NCBI GenBank assembly: GCA_004557855.1
Contig: SFFJ01000006.1
Location: 51,450 to 115,449, forward strand
Direction of reading: 5' to 3'
DNA: 64,000 nucleotides
From: Oscillospiraceae bacterium
GTDB lineage: Bacteria > Bacillota > Clostridia > Oscillospirales > Ruminococcaceae
Position numbers and translations under genes: made by a program
The notes under the pieces: generated by a model
Told to the model about the DNA's origin: nothing
What the model saw: the letters and a program-made list of their open reading frames with translations, nothing else
Database searches by the model: none
In this document: one piece after another, positions 25,928-35,951 of the stretch
Layout of the letters: every line of letters begins with the position of its first letter
How positions within the stretch are numbered: position 1 is the stretch's first letter

Positions 25928-27748
25928 ATGTGTGGAATTATCGGGTATTCGGGGGCGGATTACGCCCGGGAAAAGCTGCTGCACGGGCTGGAAAATCTGG
26001 AATACCGGGGCTACGACAGCGCCGGGCTTGCCCTGTGGGACGGCGGTAAAATAGAGATCATCAAGGCGGCGGGCCGGCTTTCCAACCTGCGGGCGGCCTG
26101 CGGCGACCGGGGACTTACCAGCCATTGCGGCATAGGGCATACCCGCTGGGCCACCCACGGCGTCCCCAATGACGTAAACGCCCACCCCCACCGGCAGGGG
26201 CGGGTGACCTTGGTGCATAACGGCATTATAGAAAACTACCGGGCGCTGCGGGAACGACTGGAGGCGGAGGGGTATCACTTCCTGACCCAGACCGATACCG
26301 AGATCGCCGCAGCACTGCTGGATCACCACATGAAGCAGCAGGATGACCCCATTGCCGCCATTCACGCCGCTACGGCGGAGATGGAGGGCGCCTACGGCTT
26401 TTGTATGCTGCTGGAGGGCGAGGAGGACACCGTTTACGGTATCCGGCGGGGCAGCCCGCTGATCGCCGCACAGGATGATAAGGGCTGCTATGTGGCCTCC
26501 GATGTGCCCGCCATCATCGAATACACCCGGCAGTACTACCTGCTGGAGGAGGAGGAAGTGGTGACGGCGCACCGGGGAGAGCTGCGCTTCTATGCCCCGG
26601 ACGGGCGTCCCATCCGAAAGGAAATGAAAACCGCCAACTGGTCGGTGGAGCAGGCGCAAAAGGGCGGCTACCCCTGCTTTATGCAAAAGGAGATCCACGA
26701 GCAGCCCCGGGCCCTGGCCGATACCATCGACGGGCGCATCCGGGACGGCTTTGTGAGCTTTGAGGGGGACGGCCTGCCGGACGGCTTCTTCAAAAACGTG
26801 ACCAAGCTGTATATCTCCGCCTGTGGCACCGCCATGTACAGCGGTATGGTGGGCAAGGCCATCATCGAAAAGCTGGCACGGCTGCCGGTGGAGGTGGAGG
26901 TGGCCAGTGAGCTGCGCTACCGTGATCCCCTGTTCACCCCGGGCTGTGCCGCCGTGGTGGTAAGCCAAAGCGGTGAGACCGCCGATACGCTGGCGGCGCT
27001 GCGGCTCTTCAAGGAAAACAATATCCCCGTCATCGGCATCGTCAATGTGGTGGGGTCCTCCATCGCACGGGAGGCCGACTACTGCCTGTATACCTACGCC
27101 GGGCCGGAGATCGCCGTGGCAAGCACCAAGGCCTATTCGGTGCAGGTGGCGATGATGTATCTTCTGGGCTTTCGCATTGCGGCGGACCAGGGCGCACCGA
27201 TGGACTGGTGCCGGGCGCAGCTGCTGGGGCTCCTCAATGCCATCAGCTACCTGCCGCACGTGCTGGCGATGGAGCCGGAATTCTTCCGGTATGCCGGGGA
27301 GCTTAAAAACACCGAGCATCTTTTCTACATCGGGCGGGGGCTGGATTATTCGCTGGCGATGGAGGGCTCGCTCAAGCTCAAGGAGATCAGCTATATCCAC
27401 AGCGAGGCCTACGCCGCCGGAGAGCTGAAGCACGGTACCATTTCGCTCATCACCGATGGCACCCCGGTCATTGCCCTGGCGACCCAGCGCAAAACGCTTG
27501 GGAAGATGATCAGCAACGTGAAGGAGGTAAAGGCGCGCGGCGCCCACGTGCTGCTCATCACGCTGGAGGGGCTGGAGATCGACCCGGAAAGCTATGATGA
27601 GATCATCCGGCTGCCTGCGGTGGAGGATGAATATGTGCCGCTTTTGCTGGTGGTGACGCTGCAGCTCATCGCACTGGGGGCGGCCAATGCCCGCGGCTGC
27701 GATGTGGATAAGCCCCGCAACCTTGCCAAGAGCGTGACGGTGGAATAA
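25928..27748 (+). CDS. glmS: Glutamine-fructose-6-phosphate aminotransferase (isomerising)
   Basis: A 606-residue enzyme making glucosamine-6-phosphate for peptidoglycan. The N-terminal glutaminase starts MCGIIGYSG with the nucleophile Cys2 after Met removal, and shows HTRWATHG and HNGIIENY. Two SIS domains follow with ISACGTAMYSG, VSQSGETADTL and STKAYSVQV, and the C-terminus is the canonical KSVTVE. AAGGAG lies ten bases before the ATG. It is controlled by the ribozyme in its own leader and followed by a terminator. Confidence 0.98.
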   Translation: MCGIIGYSGADYAREKLLHGLENLEYRGYDSAGLALWDGGKIEIIKAAGRLSNLRAACGDRGLTSHCGIGHTRWATHGVPNDVNAHPHRQGRVTLVHNGIIENYRALRERLEAEGYHFLTQTDTEIAAALLDHHMKQQDDPIAAIHAATAEMEGAYGFCMLLEGEEDTVYGIRRGSPLIAAQDDKGCYVASDVPAIIEYTRQYYLLEEEEVVTAHRGELRFYAPDGRPIRKEMKTANWSVEQAQKGGYPCFMQKEIHEQPRALADTIDGRIRDGFVSFEGDGLPDGFFKNVTKLYISACGTAMYSGMVGKAIIEKLARLPVEVEVASELRYRDPLFTPGCAAVVVSQSGETADTLAALRLFKENNIPVIGIVNVVGSSIAREADYCLYTYAGPEIAVASTKAYSVQVAMMYLLGFRIAADQGAPMDWCRAQLLGLLNAISYLPHVLAMEPEFFRYAGELKNTEHLFYIGRGLDYSLAMEGSLKLKEISYIHSEAYAAGELKHGTISLITDGTPVIALATQRKTLGKMISNVKEVKARGAHVLLITLEGLEIDPESYDEIIRLPAVEDEYVPLLLVVTLQLIALGAANARGCDVDKPRNLAKSVTVE

Positions 27749-27756
27749 CCGCATAA

Positions 27757-27787
27757 AGAAAGAGACCCTGCGGGGTCTCTTTTTACA
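27757..27787 (+). terminator. Rho-independent terminator after glmS
   Basis: GAGACCC pairs with GGGGTCTC across a short TGC loop, followed by five T. Confidence 0.88.
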
Positions 27788-27789
27788 GG

Positions 27790-27825
27790 AAACCCCCTGC
27801 CGAAGCGACAGGGGGTTATTTTTAC
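27790..27825 (-). terminator. Hairpin terminator downstream of ftsZ
   Basis: AACCCCCTG pairs with CAGGGGGTT. T residues follow on both strands, so it can serve ftsZ and back up the glmS terminator. Confidence 0.65.
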
Positions 27826-27831
27826 GGGGGT

Positions 27832-28950
27832 TTAAGAGCGCTTGTCCCGATCGTGGTTGAGCATATCGATGAGGGCGCTGATATCAAGGTCATCGTTGGC
27901 GGGCTCCTGCTCGGTCTGCGGCTCCACCTCGGTAATCTTGTCCTCCGCCACCTCGGTATCCACCGGCGGGGTGGGGATGCGGAAGCCGGACTCATGATCG
28001 AAATTGGTGGCGATGACGACGATGCGAAGCTCGTCCTCCAGGCTTTCATCAAAGGCGACGCCCCAGATGAGGTTGACATCGGGATGGGCGGCATCGTGGA
28101 TCATCTGCGAAGCGTTGGTGATGTCCTCCAGGTCCACATCGGGCGGAACAAGGAAGTTGACGATCACGCCGCGGGCCCCGTTGATGGAGGTTTCCAGAAG
28201 CGGGGAGGCGATGGCCATCCGGGCAGCCTCCTCGGCCTTATTGGGGCCGCTGGCGGCGCCCAGACCCATATGGGCATAGCCGGCGTCCTTCATGATGGAG
28301 GTGACATCGGCGAAGTCCAGATTGATGATACCGGGGATATTGATGAGGTCGGAGATGCTTTGCACCGCCTGCAGCAGCACCTCATCGGCCTTGGCAAAGG
28401 CATTGGCAAGGGTGATCTTTTCCTGCGAAATGCTGCGAAGGCGCTCATTGGGGATGACCAGCAGGGCATCCACGTGCTCCTTCAGCCGCTCGATGCCGGC
28501 CGTGGCCTGATCCATGCGGCGCTTGCCCTCGAAGGAAAAGGGCTTGGTGACCACACCGACGGTCAGAATGCCCATATCGTGGGCGATGCGGGCAATAACG
28601 GGAGCCGCACCGGTGCCGGTGCCGCCGCCCATGCCTGCGGTGATATATACCATATCGGCGCCGCGCAGCACCGAGGTGATCTCGTCTTCGCTTTCCTCCG
28701 CTGCCTTTTCGCCCTTTACGGGGTCGCCGCCGGCACCCTGCCCGCGGGTCAGCTTATCGCCGATGTGCAGCTTATAAGAGGCATTGGAAAATCGCAGGGA
28801 CTGATTATCGGTATTGACCGAGATAAATTCCACGCTGCTCATGCCGGATTGGATCATGCGGTTTACGGCGTTCCCGCCGCCGCCGCCGACACCCAGCACC
28901 TTGATGGCAGCCATCTTTTCGTAATCGTTATCCAGCTCGATATTCATCAT
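27832..28950 (-). CDS. ftsZ: Cell division protein FtsZ
   Basis: A 372-residue tubulin-like GTPase that forms the division ring. The N-terminal VLGVGGGGGNAVNRMI, the tubulin signature GGGTGTGAAPVIA, SVNTDNQSL and the T7 loop NLDFADVTSIM are all present. The C-terminal peptide reads DDLDISALIDMLNHDRDKRS instead of the usual DIPAFLRxR-type tail, so partner contacts may differ. AGGAGG lies eleven bases before the first of two ATGs (28950, 28947). It has its own promoter within the dcw cluster and lacks an adjacent ftsA. Confidence 0.97.
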   Translation of the reverse strand: MMNIELDNDYEKMAAIKVLGVGGGGGNAVNRMIQSGMSSVEFISVNTDNQSLRFSNASYKLHIGDKLTRGQGAGGDPVKGEKAAEESEDEITSVLRGADMVYITAGMGGGTGTGAAPVIARIAHDMGILTVGVVTKPFSFEGKRRMDQATAGIERLKEHVDALLVIPNERLRSISQEKITLANAFAKADEVLLQAVQSISDLINIPGIINLDFADVTSIMKDAGYAHMGLGAASGPNKAEEAARMAIASPLLETSINGARGVIVNFLVPPDVDLEDITNASQMIHDAAHPDVNLIWGVAFDESLEDELRIVVIATNFDHESGFRIPTPPVDTEVAEDKITEVEPQTEQEPANDDLDISALIDMLNHDRDKRS

Positions 28951-28990
28951 CAGCACTATTGCCTCCTGTTTCGTAGTTTTCTCCTCTTGT

Positions 28991-29019
28991 ATCATAACAG
29001 AAACGGGCGTGAAATGCAA
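28991..29019 (-). promoter_or_regulatory. Promoter of ftsZ
   Basis: On the minus strand TTGCAT (29014-29019), 17-base spacer, TATGAT (28991-28996), within the 88-base gap after ftsQ. Confidence 0.7.
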
Positions 29020-29038
29020 CCCAAATGCACAATAACTG

Positions 29039-29845
29039 CTACTCTTTTCCACCCAAAATCGCAAGATATTGTGCATCGACCACCTCGGTGAGGGCAAGCC
29101 GGCGGGTATAGGCCCGTCCGCTGACCGAAACATCCACATAACCGGTAAAATCGGCGGGCAGCTCGTCCTCGATGACCTTGCGGGCGGTGAGCAGCTTGGC
29201 GGAAAGGTCATATTCGCTGCCCAGCCGCAGCTGGATGCGGTCCAGGTAGACGGCCCGGTAGCTCTGCTCCTCGGAAAGGTCAAGATAGCCCACCTCGGAA
29301 AGCATTCCGGCCTGCTCCAGCGCCGCACGCACCTTATCGATACCGGAAAGGGTCTTTTGCCAGCTTTCGGGCAGCATCTCCCCCGCCGGGCAGTCGGAAA
29401 AATCCGCGCCCAGCAAAAGGCAGGTGTACTCCGGCAGGGCGGCGCACTGCTCCAGCACCTTGCCCTCGGCCGAAAGTGCCGTGACCCGCCCCATGCTGCC
29501 GATGCAGGCATAGACAGTCCCGAATTCGTGCAGCTCCAGCGTCAACGTATCGGGCAGGCGGCGGTGCAGCGTCACGCTTTCGATGTAGGGACAAAGGGCG
29601 GTGATCTTTTGGTTCAGCGCCTTTTGGGAAACGGTGAAAAGGTTCTGCTCCTCCCCTATCCCGGCGGCCTCGATGATGTCCTCGGCGGTGTAGCGGGTGC
29701 TGCCGGTCACTTCAATGTGGGAGGCACGGCAGAATACGCAGGCGCAGTAAAAGCCCACGCCGCACAAAACCGCCGCCAGCAGCAGCAGAAAGACCGCACG
29801 ACGGCGGCGCTTTTGCTTTTGTTTGCGGGTGGGTCCGGCAGTCAT
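29039..29845 (-). CDS. ftsQ: Cell division protein FtsQ/DivIB
   Basis: A 268-residue bitopic protein: a basic cytoplasmic head (RKQKQKRRRR), one span (about 18-36) and a POTRA domain (IEVTGSTRYTAEDIIEAAGI) followed by the beta domain. FtsQ/DivIB stabilises FtsL and helps recruit the septal synthase. Position between murA and ftsZ in a dcw cluster supports the assignment; primary sequence of this family is poorly conserved. Confidence 0.9.
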   Translation of the reverse strand: MTAGPTRKQKQKRRRRAVFLLLLAAVLCGVGFYCACVFCRASHIEVTGSTRYTAEDIIEAAGIGEEQNLFTVSQKALNQKITALCPYIESVTLHRRLPDTLTLELHEFGTVYACIGSMGRVTALSAEGKVLEQCAALPEYTCLLLGADFSDCPAGEMLPESWQKTLSGIDKVRAALEQAGMLSEVGYLDLSEEQSYRAVYLDRIQLRLGSEYDLSAKLLTARKVIEDELPADFTGYVDVSVSGRAYTRRLALTEVVDAQYLAILGGKE

Positions 29846-29867
29846 GGGCTTTTCTCCTTCCTTTCGG

Positions 29868-31124
29868 TTATATCTCCGCTATGGTGATCTCGGCGCCCAG
29901 ATGGCGCAGGGTGAGGACAAATTCGGCATAGCCGCGCTCGATGTGGGAAAGACCGGTGACGGTGCTTTCTCCCCTTGCGGCCAGCGCCGCCAGCACCACC
30001 GCAGCGCCTGCGCGCAGGTCGGTGCAGGTCAGTGCCGTGCCGGTAAGGGCTGCGCCCCGCAGCATGGCATGGCTGCCCGCCACGGTGATATCCGCCCCCA
30101 TACGCCGCAGCTCCTCCACGTGCGCCCAGCGGCGGGGGAATACCGTTTCGGTAAAGGCGGTATAGCCCTTTGCCCCGGCAGCCGCCGCCATAAAAACAGC
30201 CTGCAGATCGGTGGGAAAGCCGGGGTACGGCAGCGTAACGATGCTGCCCGCCCCACAAAGCTTCTCCGGGGCGGTAAGGGCAACGCTGTCCCCGGTGATC
30301 TTTATTTTACACCCCATGCGCCGCAGCACCGCAATGGGCGCCGCCAGATGGCCGGGGTCGCATTTTACGGTGACGGCCCCGCCGGTAACAGCACCCGCCG
30401 CAAGGTAGGTCGCAGCCTCGATGCGGTCGGGCAGGACGGTATGGGTGCAGCCGGAAAGGGTGTCCCTCCCCTGCACCAGTATGGCTCCGGGGGATGCTTC
30501 GATGGTGACGCCGCAGCCCCGCAAAAACCGGATCAGGTCGGTGATCTCCGGCTCGGCGGCCGCACCGGTGATTGCGGTTTCGGCCGGGGTACCCGCCGCT
30601 GCGATGAGCAGGTTTTCGGTGGCGCCCACGCTGGGATAGGGCAGCTTGACCGCCGCCCCGTGCAGACCGCTGGGGGCGGTGCAGCGCAGGGTGTCCCCCT
30701 CCTCGGTGATGACCGCCCCCATCTGCCGCAGGGCGGAAAGGTGCAGGTCGATGGGTCTGCCGCCCAGGGCACACCCGCCGGGCGGACAGAGCGAAACGCC
30801 CCCGCACCGTGCCAGCATCCCGCCCAAAAACAGGATGGAGGAGCGCATGGCCCGCATCCATTCCGGGGGGACATCCCGGCAGCCGTTTTCCTCCCGGTGC
30901 AGCGTCAGGGTATCCCCCTGCCGCCCCACCGCATAGCCCAGGTGCCGCAGGATGTGACAGCTGACTGCCACATCGCTTAAATCGGGACAGTTTTTTATTT
31001 CGGCGCCATGGCACAGCACCGTCGCCGCCAATATGGGCAGCACCGCATTTTTGGCGCCGTGCGCCGTCACACTGCCCACCAGCCGGTTCCCTCCCACGAT
31101 CCGTAATCCGCGCATAAACGGCAT
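29868..31124 (-). CDS. murA: UDP-N-acetylglucosamine 1-carboxyvinyltransferase
   Basis: A 418-residue enolpyruvyl transferase catalysing the first committed step of peptidoglycan synthesis. AHGAKNAVLP holds the conserved Lys25-Asn26, and PPGGCALGGRPIDLH holds the PEP-reactive cysteine at residue 118, the target of fosfomycin. The repeated inverted alpha/beta domain pattern and length fit MurA. GGGGGA lies just before the first ATG. It is located between murG and ftsQ, with 22 bases to ftsQ. Confidence 0.97.
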   Translation of the reverse strand: MPFMRGLRIVGGNRLVGSVTAHGAKNAVLPILAATVLCHGAEIKNCPDLSDVAVSCHILRHLGYAVGRQGDTLTLHREENGCRDVPPEWMRAMRSSILFLGGMLARCGGVSLCPPGGCALGGRPIDLHLSALRQMGAVITEEGDTLRCTAPSGLHGAAVKLPYPSVGATENLLIAAAGTPAETAITGAAAEPEITDLIRFLRGCGVTIEASPGAILVQGRDTLSGCTHTVLPDRIEAATYLAAGAVTGGAVTVKCDPGHLAAPIAVLRRMGCKIKITGDSVALTAPEKLCGAGSIVTLPYPGFPTDLQAVFMAAAAGAKGYTAFTETVFPRRWAHVEELRRMGADITVAGSHAMLRGAALTGTALTCTDLRAGAAVVLAALAARGESTVTGLSHIERGYAEFVLTLRHLGAEITIAEI

Positions 31125-31208
31125 CGCTCCCCCTTTCCTTCGCCCGCAGGCGTTCGGGGGTATTCTATGTTACGGCGGGAAAAAGGGTGAAAGGACAGGG
31201 GATTTTGC

Positions 31209-32342
31209 TTATTTTTTGCGGGCTTCGTACAGCTTCAGCAGCTCATCGGTAATGCGCCCGCAGGCATCGGGGGTGCCCAGCGCCTTGGCCGCAAGGCCCA
31301 GCTGCCGCAGCTTTTCGGGGTCGGCGGTCAGCTCCCGCACCACCGCCGCCAGCTTTTCGCCGGTCAGGTCCTTTTCCTCTATCACCACGGCGGCGTGATG
31401 GTTTTCCAGCACCATGGCATTGTGGTACTGGTGGTTTTCCGCCACATTGGGCGAGGGGATCAGCACCGAAGCCCGTCCCAATGCGGTCAGCTCCGCCAGC
31501 GTCATGGCACCCGCACGGGCAATCACCAGATCGGCGGCGGCAAGGCAATCGGGCATATCGTGTATGTATTCCCGGATGTCAAGGTTGGGATTATTTTCAA
31601 AGGCGACGCCCTTTTCCCGCAGCAGCCGCGGCAGGAGCTCCACCCCGTACTGCCCGGTGGCGTGGATGTGATGCAGCTTTCCCGCCGGCACGTGCCAGGC
31701 CATCACATCGGCTATCGCCTCATTGACGGTTTGCGCGCCCAGACTGCCCCCGAAGGACAAAAGGCACAGCTGTCCCGGCCGGACCCCCAAACGGGTGCGG
31801 GCGGTCTCCCGGTCGGCGGAAAGGATCTCCGGGCGGACGGGATTGCCGGTGACGATATAGTCGGGGCGGGGGGGCAGGTGCTTTTCGGCCTCCGGCACCG
31901 CCAGCAGGAATTTATCCACCTTTTGCGCCACCATGCGGTTGGAAACACCGGGCAGCGCATTGGCCTCGTGGGTCATGCAGGGGATGTGCAGGGCCGCTGC
32001 CGCCGATAAAACGGGCGCCGAAATATAACTGCCGGTTCCCATCACCACATCGGGGGCAAAATCCCGCAGCAGCTTTTCGGCACGGCTGCGGGCGGTCAAT
32101 AAAAGGCAGACGCTTTTGGCGTTGCGCTTCACATTTTCCCATGTAAGGCGCCGCTGGATACCCATAGAACGGTACGGTGCGAACCGAAAGCCCGCCCGCG
32201 GCACCAGGGTGGCCTCCATGCCGTTGGGGTTGCCCACAAACAGAATATCGCAGTCCGGCACCCGGCGGCGCAGCTCGGTGGCCACCGCCAGTGCGGGATT
32301 GATATGCCCGGCGGTACCGCCGCAGGCAAACAGAACCTTCAT
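31209..32342 (-). CDS. murG: MurG lipid II-forming N-acetylglucosaminyltransferase
   Basis: A 377-residue GT-B glycosyltransferase that converts lipid I to lipid II on the inner membrane face. The N-terminal glycine-rich loop FACGGTAGHINPALA and the second-domain LLSFGGSLGAQTVNEAI are present, as is the UDP-GlcNAc-binding segment VIARAGAMTLAELTALG followed by SPNVAENHQYHNA. It is 7 bases from ftsW and 84 from murA. Confidence 0.97.
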   Translation of the reverse strand: MKVLFACGGTAGHINPALAVATELRRRVPDCDILFVGNPNGMEATLVPRAGFRFAPYRSMGIQRRLTWENVKRNAKSVCLLLTARSRAEKLLRDFAPDVVMGTGSYISAPVLSAAAALHIPCMTHEANALPGVSNRMVAQKVDKFLLAVPEAEKHLPPRPDYIVTGNPVRPEILSADRETARTRLGVRPGQLCLLSFGGSLGAQTVNEAIADVMAWHVPAGKLHHIHATGQYGVELLPRLLREKGVAFENNPNLDIREYIHDMPDCLAAADLVIARAGAMTLAELTALGRASVLIPSPNVAENHQYHNAMVLENHHAAVVIEEKDLTGEKLAAVVRELTADPEKLRQLGLAAKALGTPDACGRITDELLKLYEARKK

Positions 32343-32349
32343 AAAGATA

Positions 32350-33522
32350 CTACTCCTTTTCTACCGTCGATTGGCGGGAGACCGATAGGACGATGCCCAT
32401 CTCTCCCAGCAGGATGGCAAGCGCCGTGCCGCCGTAGGAAAAGAACGGCAGGCTGATGCCGGTGGATGGCAGCGCATTGGTGACGACCGCCATATTGAGG
32501 ATGGCCTGCACCCCCACCTGTGCGATGAACCCGGTCACCAGCATGGCGCCGAAGCGGTCCCGCGCCTTGATGACGATGGCAAAGCCCCGCCAGATGAGAA
32601 GGGCAAACAGCAGGATGACGACCAGCGCCCCCACAAAGCCCAGCTCCTCGCACACCACCGAAAAAACGTAGTCGTTCTGCGGTTCGGGCAGGAACAGGTA
32701 CTTTTGGCGGGAATTGCCGATGCCGGTGCCCATCAGGCCGCCGGAGCCGATGGCATACAGCGACTGTAAAATCTGATAGCCCTTGCCCAGCGGGTCGGAT
32801 TCGGGGTTCTGCCAGATGGTAAAGCGCTCCATGAAGCGCTCCCGCAGCATGGGTACCGCTGCGATCAACCCCACCCCGGCGGCGATGAGCCCCCCGCCGG
32901 CGGCGATCCACTTGCCCGGCAGCCCGCCGACAATGAGCATGATCACGCCCATCAGCGCCAGCAGGATGGCGGCGGAAAGATGCGGCTCGAATACCACCAG
33001 TCCCACATAGACCAGCAGGATCGCCCCGAAGGGCAGCACCCCGTATTTGAACCTGCCCATCCGCTTTTCGTTGGCGGTTAAAAAGTGGGCAAACAGCAGC
33101 ACCAGTGAAAATTTGGCCAGCTCCGAGGGCTGAAACTGAAAATTCCCGATGAAGATCCAGCGGCGGGCCTCATTGACCGGCGGCATGAAAAAGCAGGCGA
33201 TCAAAAGCCCGGCCACCACGGGGAAGGAAGCGAGCGCCAGCTTTCGCCACACATGGTAGTCCATGCGGGAAAAGAGGAACATGGCCAAAAGCCCCAGCGC
33301 CGCCCACGCCAGCTGCCGTACAATGTAGTGGTAGCTGTTGCCCTCCCGGTAATACCCCTGGGCATAGCTGGCGGAAAACATCATCACAAGGCCGAATACC
33401 AAAAGCAGGATGACCATCACCAGGAAGGTGAGGTCAACGCTGGTATTCTCATATCGGGGGAACAGGCGGCGGAAGAAGCCCTCCTGCGTTTTTTTGCGTG
33501 CGGCACGCTTTTTTTCGGCCAA
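32350..33522 (-). CDS. ftsW: Septal peptidoglycan polymerase FtsW (SEDS)
   Basis: A 390-residue protein with about ten membrane spans, the SEDS glycosyltransferase acting with the division PBP. Family motifs AHFLTANEKRMG, QFQPSELAKFSLVL and the late NALPSTGISLPFFSYGGTA are visible. The start codon is TTG at 33522, preceded by GAGGGAG. A basic N-terminal tail precedes the first span. It follows mraY by 32 bases; murD, often found between these genes, is not there. Confidence 0.95.
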   Translation of the reverse strand: MAEKKRAARKKTQEGFFRRLFPRYENTSVDLTFLVMVILLLVFGLVMMFSASYAQGYYREGNSYHYIVRQLAWAALGLLAMFLFSRMDYHVWRKLALASFPVVAGLLIACFFMPPVNEARRWIFIGNFQFQPSELAKFSLVLLFAHFLTANEKRMGRFKYGVLPFGAILLVYVGLVVFEPHLSAAILLALMGVIMLIVGGLPGKWIAAGGGLIAAGVGLIAAVPMLRERFMERFTIWQNPESDPLGKGYQILQSLYAIGSGGLMGTGIGNSRQKYLFLPEPQNDYVFSVVCEELGFVGALVVILLFALLIWRGFAIVIKARDRFGAMLVTGFIAQVGVQAILNMAVVTNALPSTGISLPFFSYGGTALAILLGEMGIVLSVSRQSTVEKE

Positions 33523-33554
33523 GGCTCCCTCGCCTCCTCTCTTTTTTGGTAAGG

Positions 33555-34562
33555 TTAAATGAACTTGAGCGCCAGAATACCCAGTGCGCTCCCGATGGCG
33601 GTAATAACGGCAAACATCGCAACGATCTGCGTTTCGGTATAGCCGCTCATCTCAAAGTGGTGGTGGATGGGGCTCATCTTAAAGATGCGCTTGCCGTGGG
33701 TGAGCTTAAAGTAATACCGCTGCAGCACCACCGAGCCGATCTCGATAACATAGATGATGCCGAACAGCACCACGAAGAAGGGCAGCCCGGTGCCGAAGGC
33801 CAGCGCGATGACCATCCCGCTGATAAACAGCGACCCGGTATCGCCCATAAAGACCTTGGCGGGGTAGTGGTTCCAGATGAGGAAGCCGATGCAGCCCCCG
33901 GCCAATGCCCCGGCCATGATGCCCATTTCCCCCTGCCCCAGCAGGTAGCAGAAGATGAGATAGCCGATGGAAAGCACCAGCGTCACCGAGGAAAGCAGAC
34001 CGTCCAGCCCGTCGGTGAAGTTGACGGCATTGGAAAGGGCGATGATGGCGAACATTGCAAATACATAATAGAAGATGCCGAAATTATAGGTGCCGATAAA
34101 GGGGATGGTGACCCATGTGGACTGCGTTCCGCTGACGTGCAGAAGCAGCAGGTACACCGCACCAAATAGAATCTGCAGCGCCATCTTCTGTTTTTCGGTC
34201 AGGCCCTCGTTCTGCTTTTTCACGACCTTCATATAGTCATCCAGAAAGCCGATGGCCCCGAACAAAAGCGCCAGCACCAGCCCGTAGAACATCCTTGCCC
34301 GCATGATGCCGGACATAGGGTCGCCTACCGTTTGGGCGTGCAGGAACAGGTAGCCCACCACCACGGCAATGGGGATACCGATGATGAACATCAGCCCGCC
34401 CATGGTGGGGGTGCCCTGCTTGCCCTGATGCCACTTGGGGCCTATCTCCAGGATCGTCTGCCCGAAATGCAGCCGTCGCAGCATCGGCAGCAGCCAAAAG
34501 CCGCCTACGGCAGTGATTATGCTCGCCATCAGTATGGCTGCTATTACAGCGGTAATATTCAT
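33555..34562 (-). CDS. mraY: Phospho-N-acetylmuramoyl-pentapeptide transferase
   Basis: A 335-residue polytopic enzyme that transfers the UDP-MurNAc-pentapeptide to undecaprenyl phosphate, giving lipid I. The catalytic GFLDDYMKV aspartates, NAVNFTDGLDGL and the FMGDTGSLFISG loop and the terminal MSPIHHHFE histidine motif are all present. Ten spans fit the family. It sits 24 bases after murF. Confidence 0.97.
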   Translation of the reverse strand: MNITAVIAAILMASIITAVGGFWLLPMLRRLHFGQTILEIGPKWHQGKQGTPTMGGLMFIIGIPIAVVVGYLFLHAQTVGDPMSGIMRARMFYGLVLALLFGAIGFLDDYMKVVKKQNEGLTEKQKMALQILFGAVYLLLLHVSGTQSTWVTIPFIGTYNFGIFYYVFAMFAIIALSNAVNFTDGLDGLLSSVTLVLSIGYLIFCYLLGQGEMGIMAGALAGGCIGFLIWNHYPAKVFMGDTGSLFISGMVIALAFGTGLPFFVVLFGIIYVIEIGSVVLQRYYFKLTHGKRIFKMSPIHHHFEMSGYTETQIVAMFAVITAIGSALGILALKFI

Positions 34563-34586
34563 GTTGCACTTCCCTTTTCGGTGATA

Positions 34587-35951
34587 TTATGGGTGAAATT
34601 CCCGGTAAAATGCGGAGATGACCTCCTCCAGTGCCATGCCGTGGCTGGCCTTGCACCATATCACATCGCCCCGGCGTGCGCCGGCAATGAGATACCGGGT
34701 CAAATCTTCCTTTTTCTCAAAGTGGATGCTCTCCATCCCGGCGGCCCGGGCGCTGCGGGTGGCATATGCCGCCCATTCGCCCCATGTCAGCAAAAGGTCG
34801 ATCCCCTCCGCCGCACACAGCGTGCCGATCTCCCGGTGGCTCTCCTCGGCGATGTCGCCCAGCTCCAGCATATCCGCCGCCACAAAGATGCGCCGGCCGC
34901 TGCACGGGAACTGTCCCAGTGTTTTGATGGCCGCCCGCATCGAATCGGGGCTGGCATTGTAGCAGTCCTCCACCATGGTGACGCCCTCATGCTCCACCAT
35001 CTTCTGACGCCGGCCGCTGGGGGTGTAGCCGCCCAGCGCCTTTATGGCGGTCTCGGCGGGGATGCCCATCGCCCGTCCCGCCCCGAACGCCGCAAGCGCG
35101 TTCTGCACCAGATGCTCCCCCGTTCCGGGGATGGTCGCCCGGAGGCTCTGCCCCTCGGCGTGCAGCATAAAGTTGGTGGAAAGCGGTGTGGCGCTCACGA
35201 TGGTCGCACGGATATCGGCACGGTTGCTGTGCAGTCCATAGCGTACTACACGCAGCCGGGGGATGTCAACCGTTTTCAGCAGGTCATTGTCATCACAAAG
35301 CAGCAGCGTTGCCCCGTCCGGCAGGGCGTCGGCCAGCTCCAGCTTGGCCTTCAGTATATTTTCCCGGCTGCCCAGCCGTTCGATGTGCGAAACCCCGATA
35401 TTGGTGATGATGCCCATCATCGGCCTTGCGGCGTAGCACAGGTCCTTTATTTCATTCGGGGCGCTCATGCCCATTTCCACCACCGCCACCTCGGTCTCGG
35501 GGGTGATGCTCATCAGCGTTTTGGGCGCACCGATCTCGTTATTCTGGTTGCCCTCGGTTTTGATGATGCGAAACGCAGACGCCATGACCGCCGCCACCAT
35601 TTCCTTGGTGGTGGTCTTGCCCACGCTGCCGGTTATGCCGATCACCCTGGCCGGCATTTTGCTGCGGTACAGGGCGGAAATTTCCAAAAGCGCCCGCAGG
35701 CTGCTTTTGACCCGCATCACCCGTTCGGCCGGGGTATAGTCGCCGTCATGCTCCGCCACGGCCGCCGCGGCACCCGCCGCCAGCGCCCTATTGATGTAGT
35801 CATGTCCGTCCACCCGTTCCCCGGGCAGGGCGATAAACAGTGCTCCCTCGCCCGCCTCCCGGCTGTCGGTGATCACCCGGGTGATCCCGGCCTCCGGCGG
35901 CAGGGGGCAGCCCAGCGCTGCGGCTATTTCTCGCAATGACAGTTTTTCCAT
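34587..35951 (-). CDS. murF: UDP-MurNAc-tripeptide-D-alanyl-D-alanine ligase
   Basis: A 454-residue Mur ligase adding D-Ala-D-Ala. The ATP loop ITGSVGKTTTKEMV, the EMGMSAPNEIKDL motif with the conserved glutamate and EDCYNASPDSM are typical for MurF. Its start lies inside the end of murE (28-base overlap), implying translational coupling. Confidence 0.97.
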   Translation of the reverse strand: MEKLSLREIAAALGCPLPPEAGITRVITDSREAGEGALFIALPGERVDGHDYINRALAAGAAAAVAEHDGDYTPAERVMRVKSSLRALLEISALYRSKMPARVIGITGSVGKTTTKEMVAAVMASAFRIIKTEGNQNNEIGAPKTLMSITPETEVAVVEMGMSAPNEIKDLCYAARPMMGIITNIGVSHIERLGSRENILKAKLELADALPDGATLLLCDDNDLLKTVDIPRLRVVRYGLHSNRADIRATIVSATPLSTNFMLHAEGQSLRATIPGTGEHLVQNALAAFGAGRAMGIPAETAIKALGGYTPSGRRQKMVEHEGVTMVEDCYNASPDSMRAAIKTLGQFPCSGRRIFVAADMLELGDIAEESHREIGTLCAAEGIDLLLTWGEWAAYATRSARAAGMESIHFEKKEDLTRYLIAGARRGDVIWCKASHGMALEEVISAFYREFHP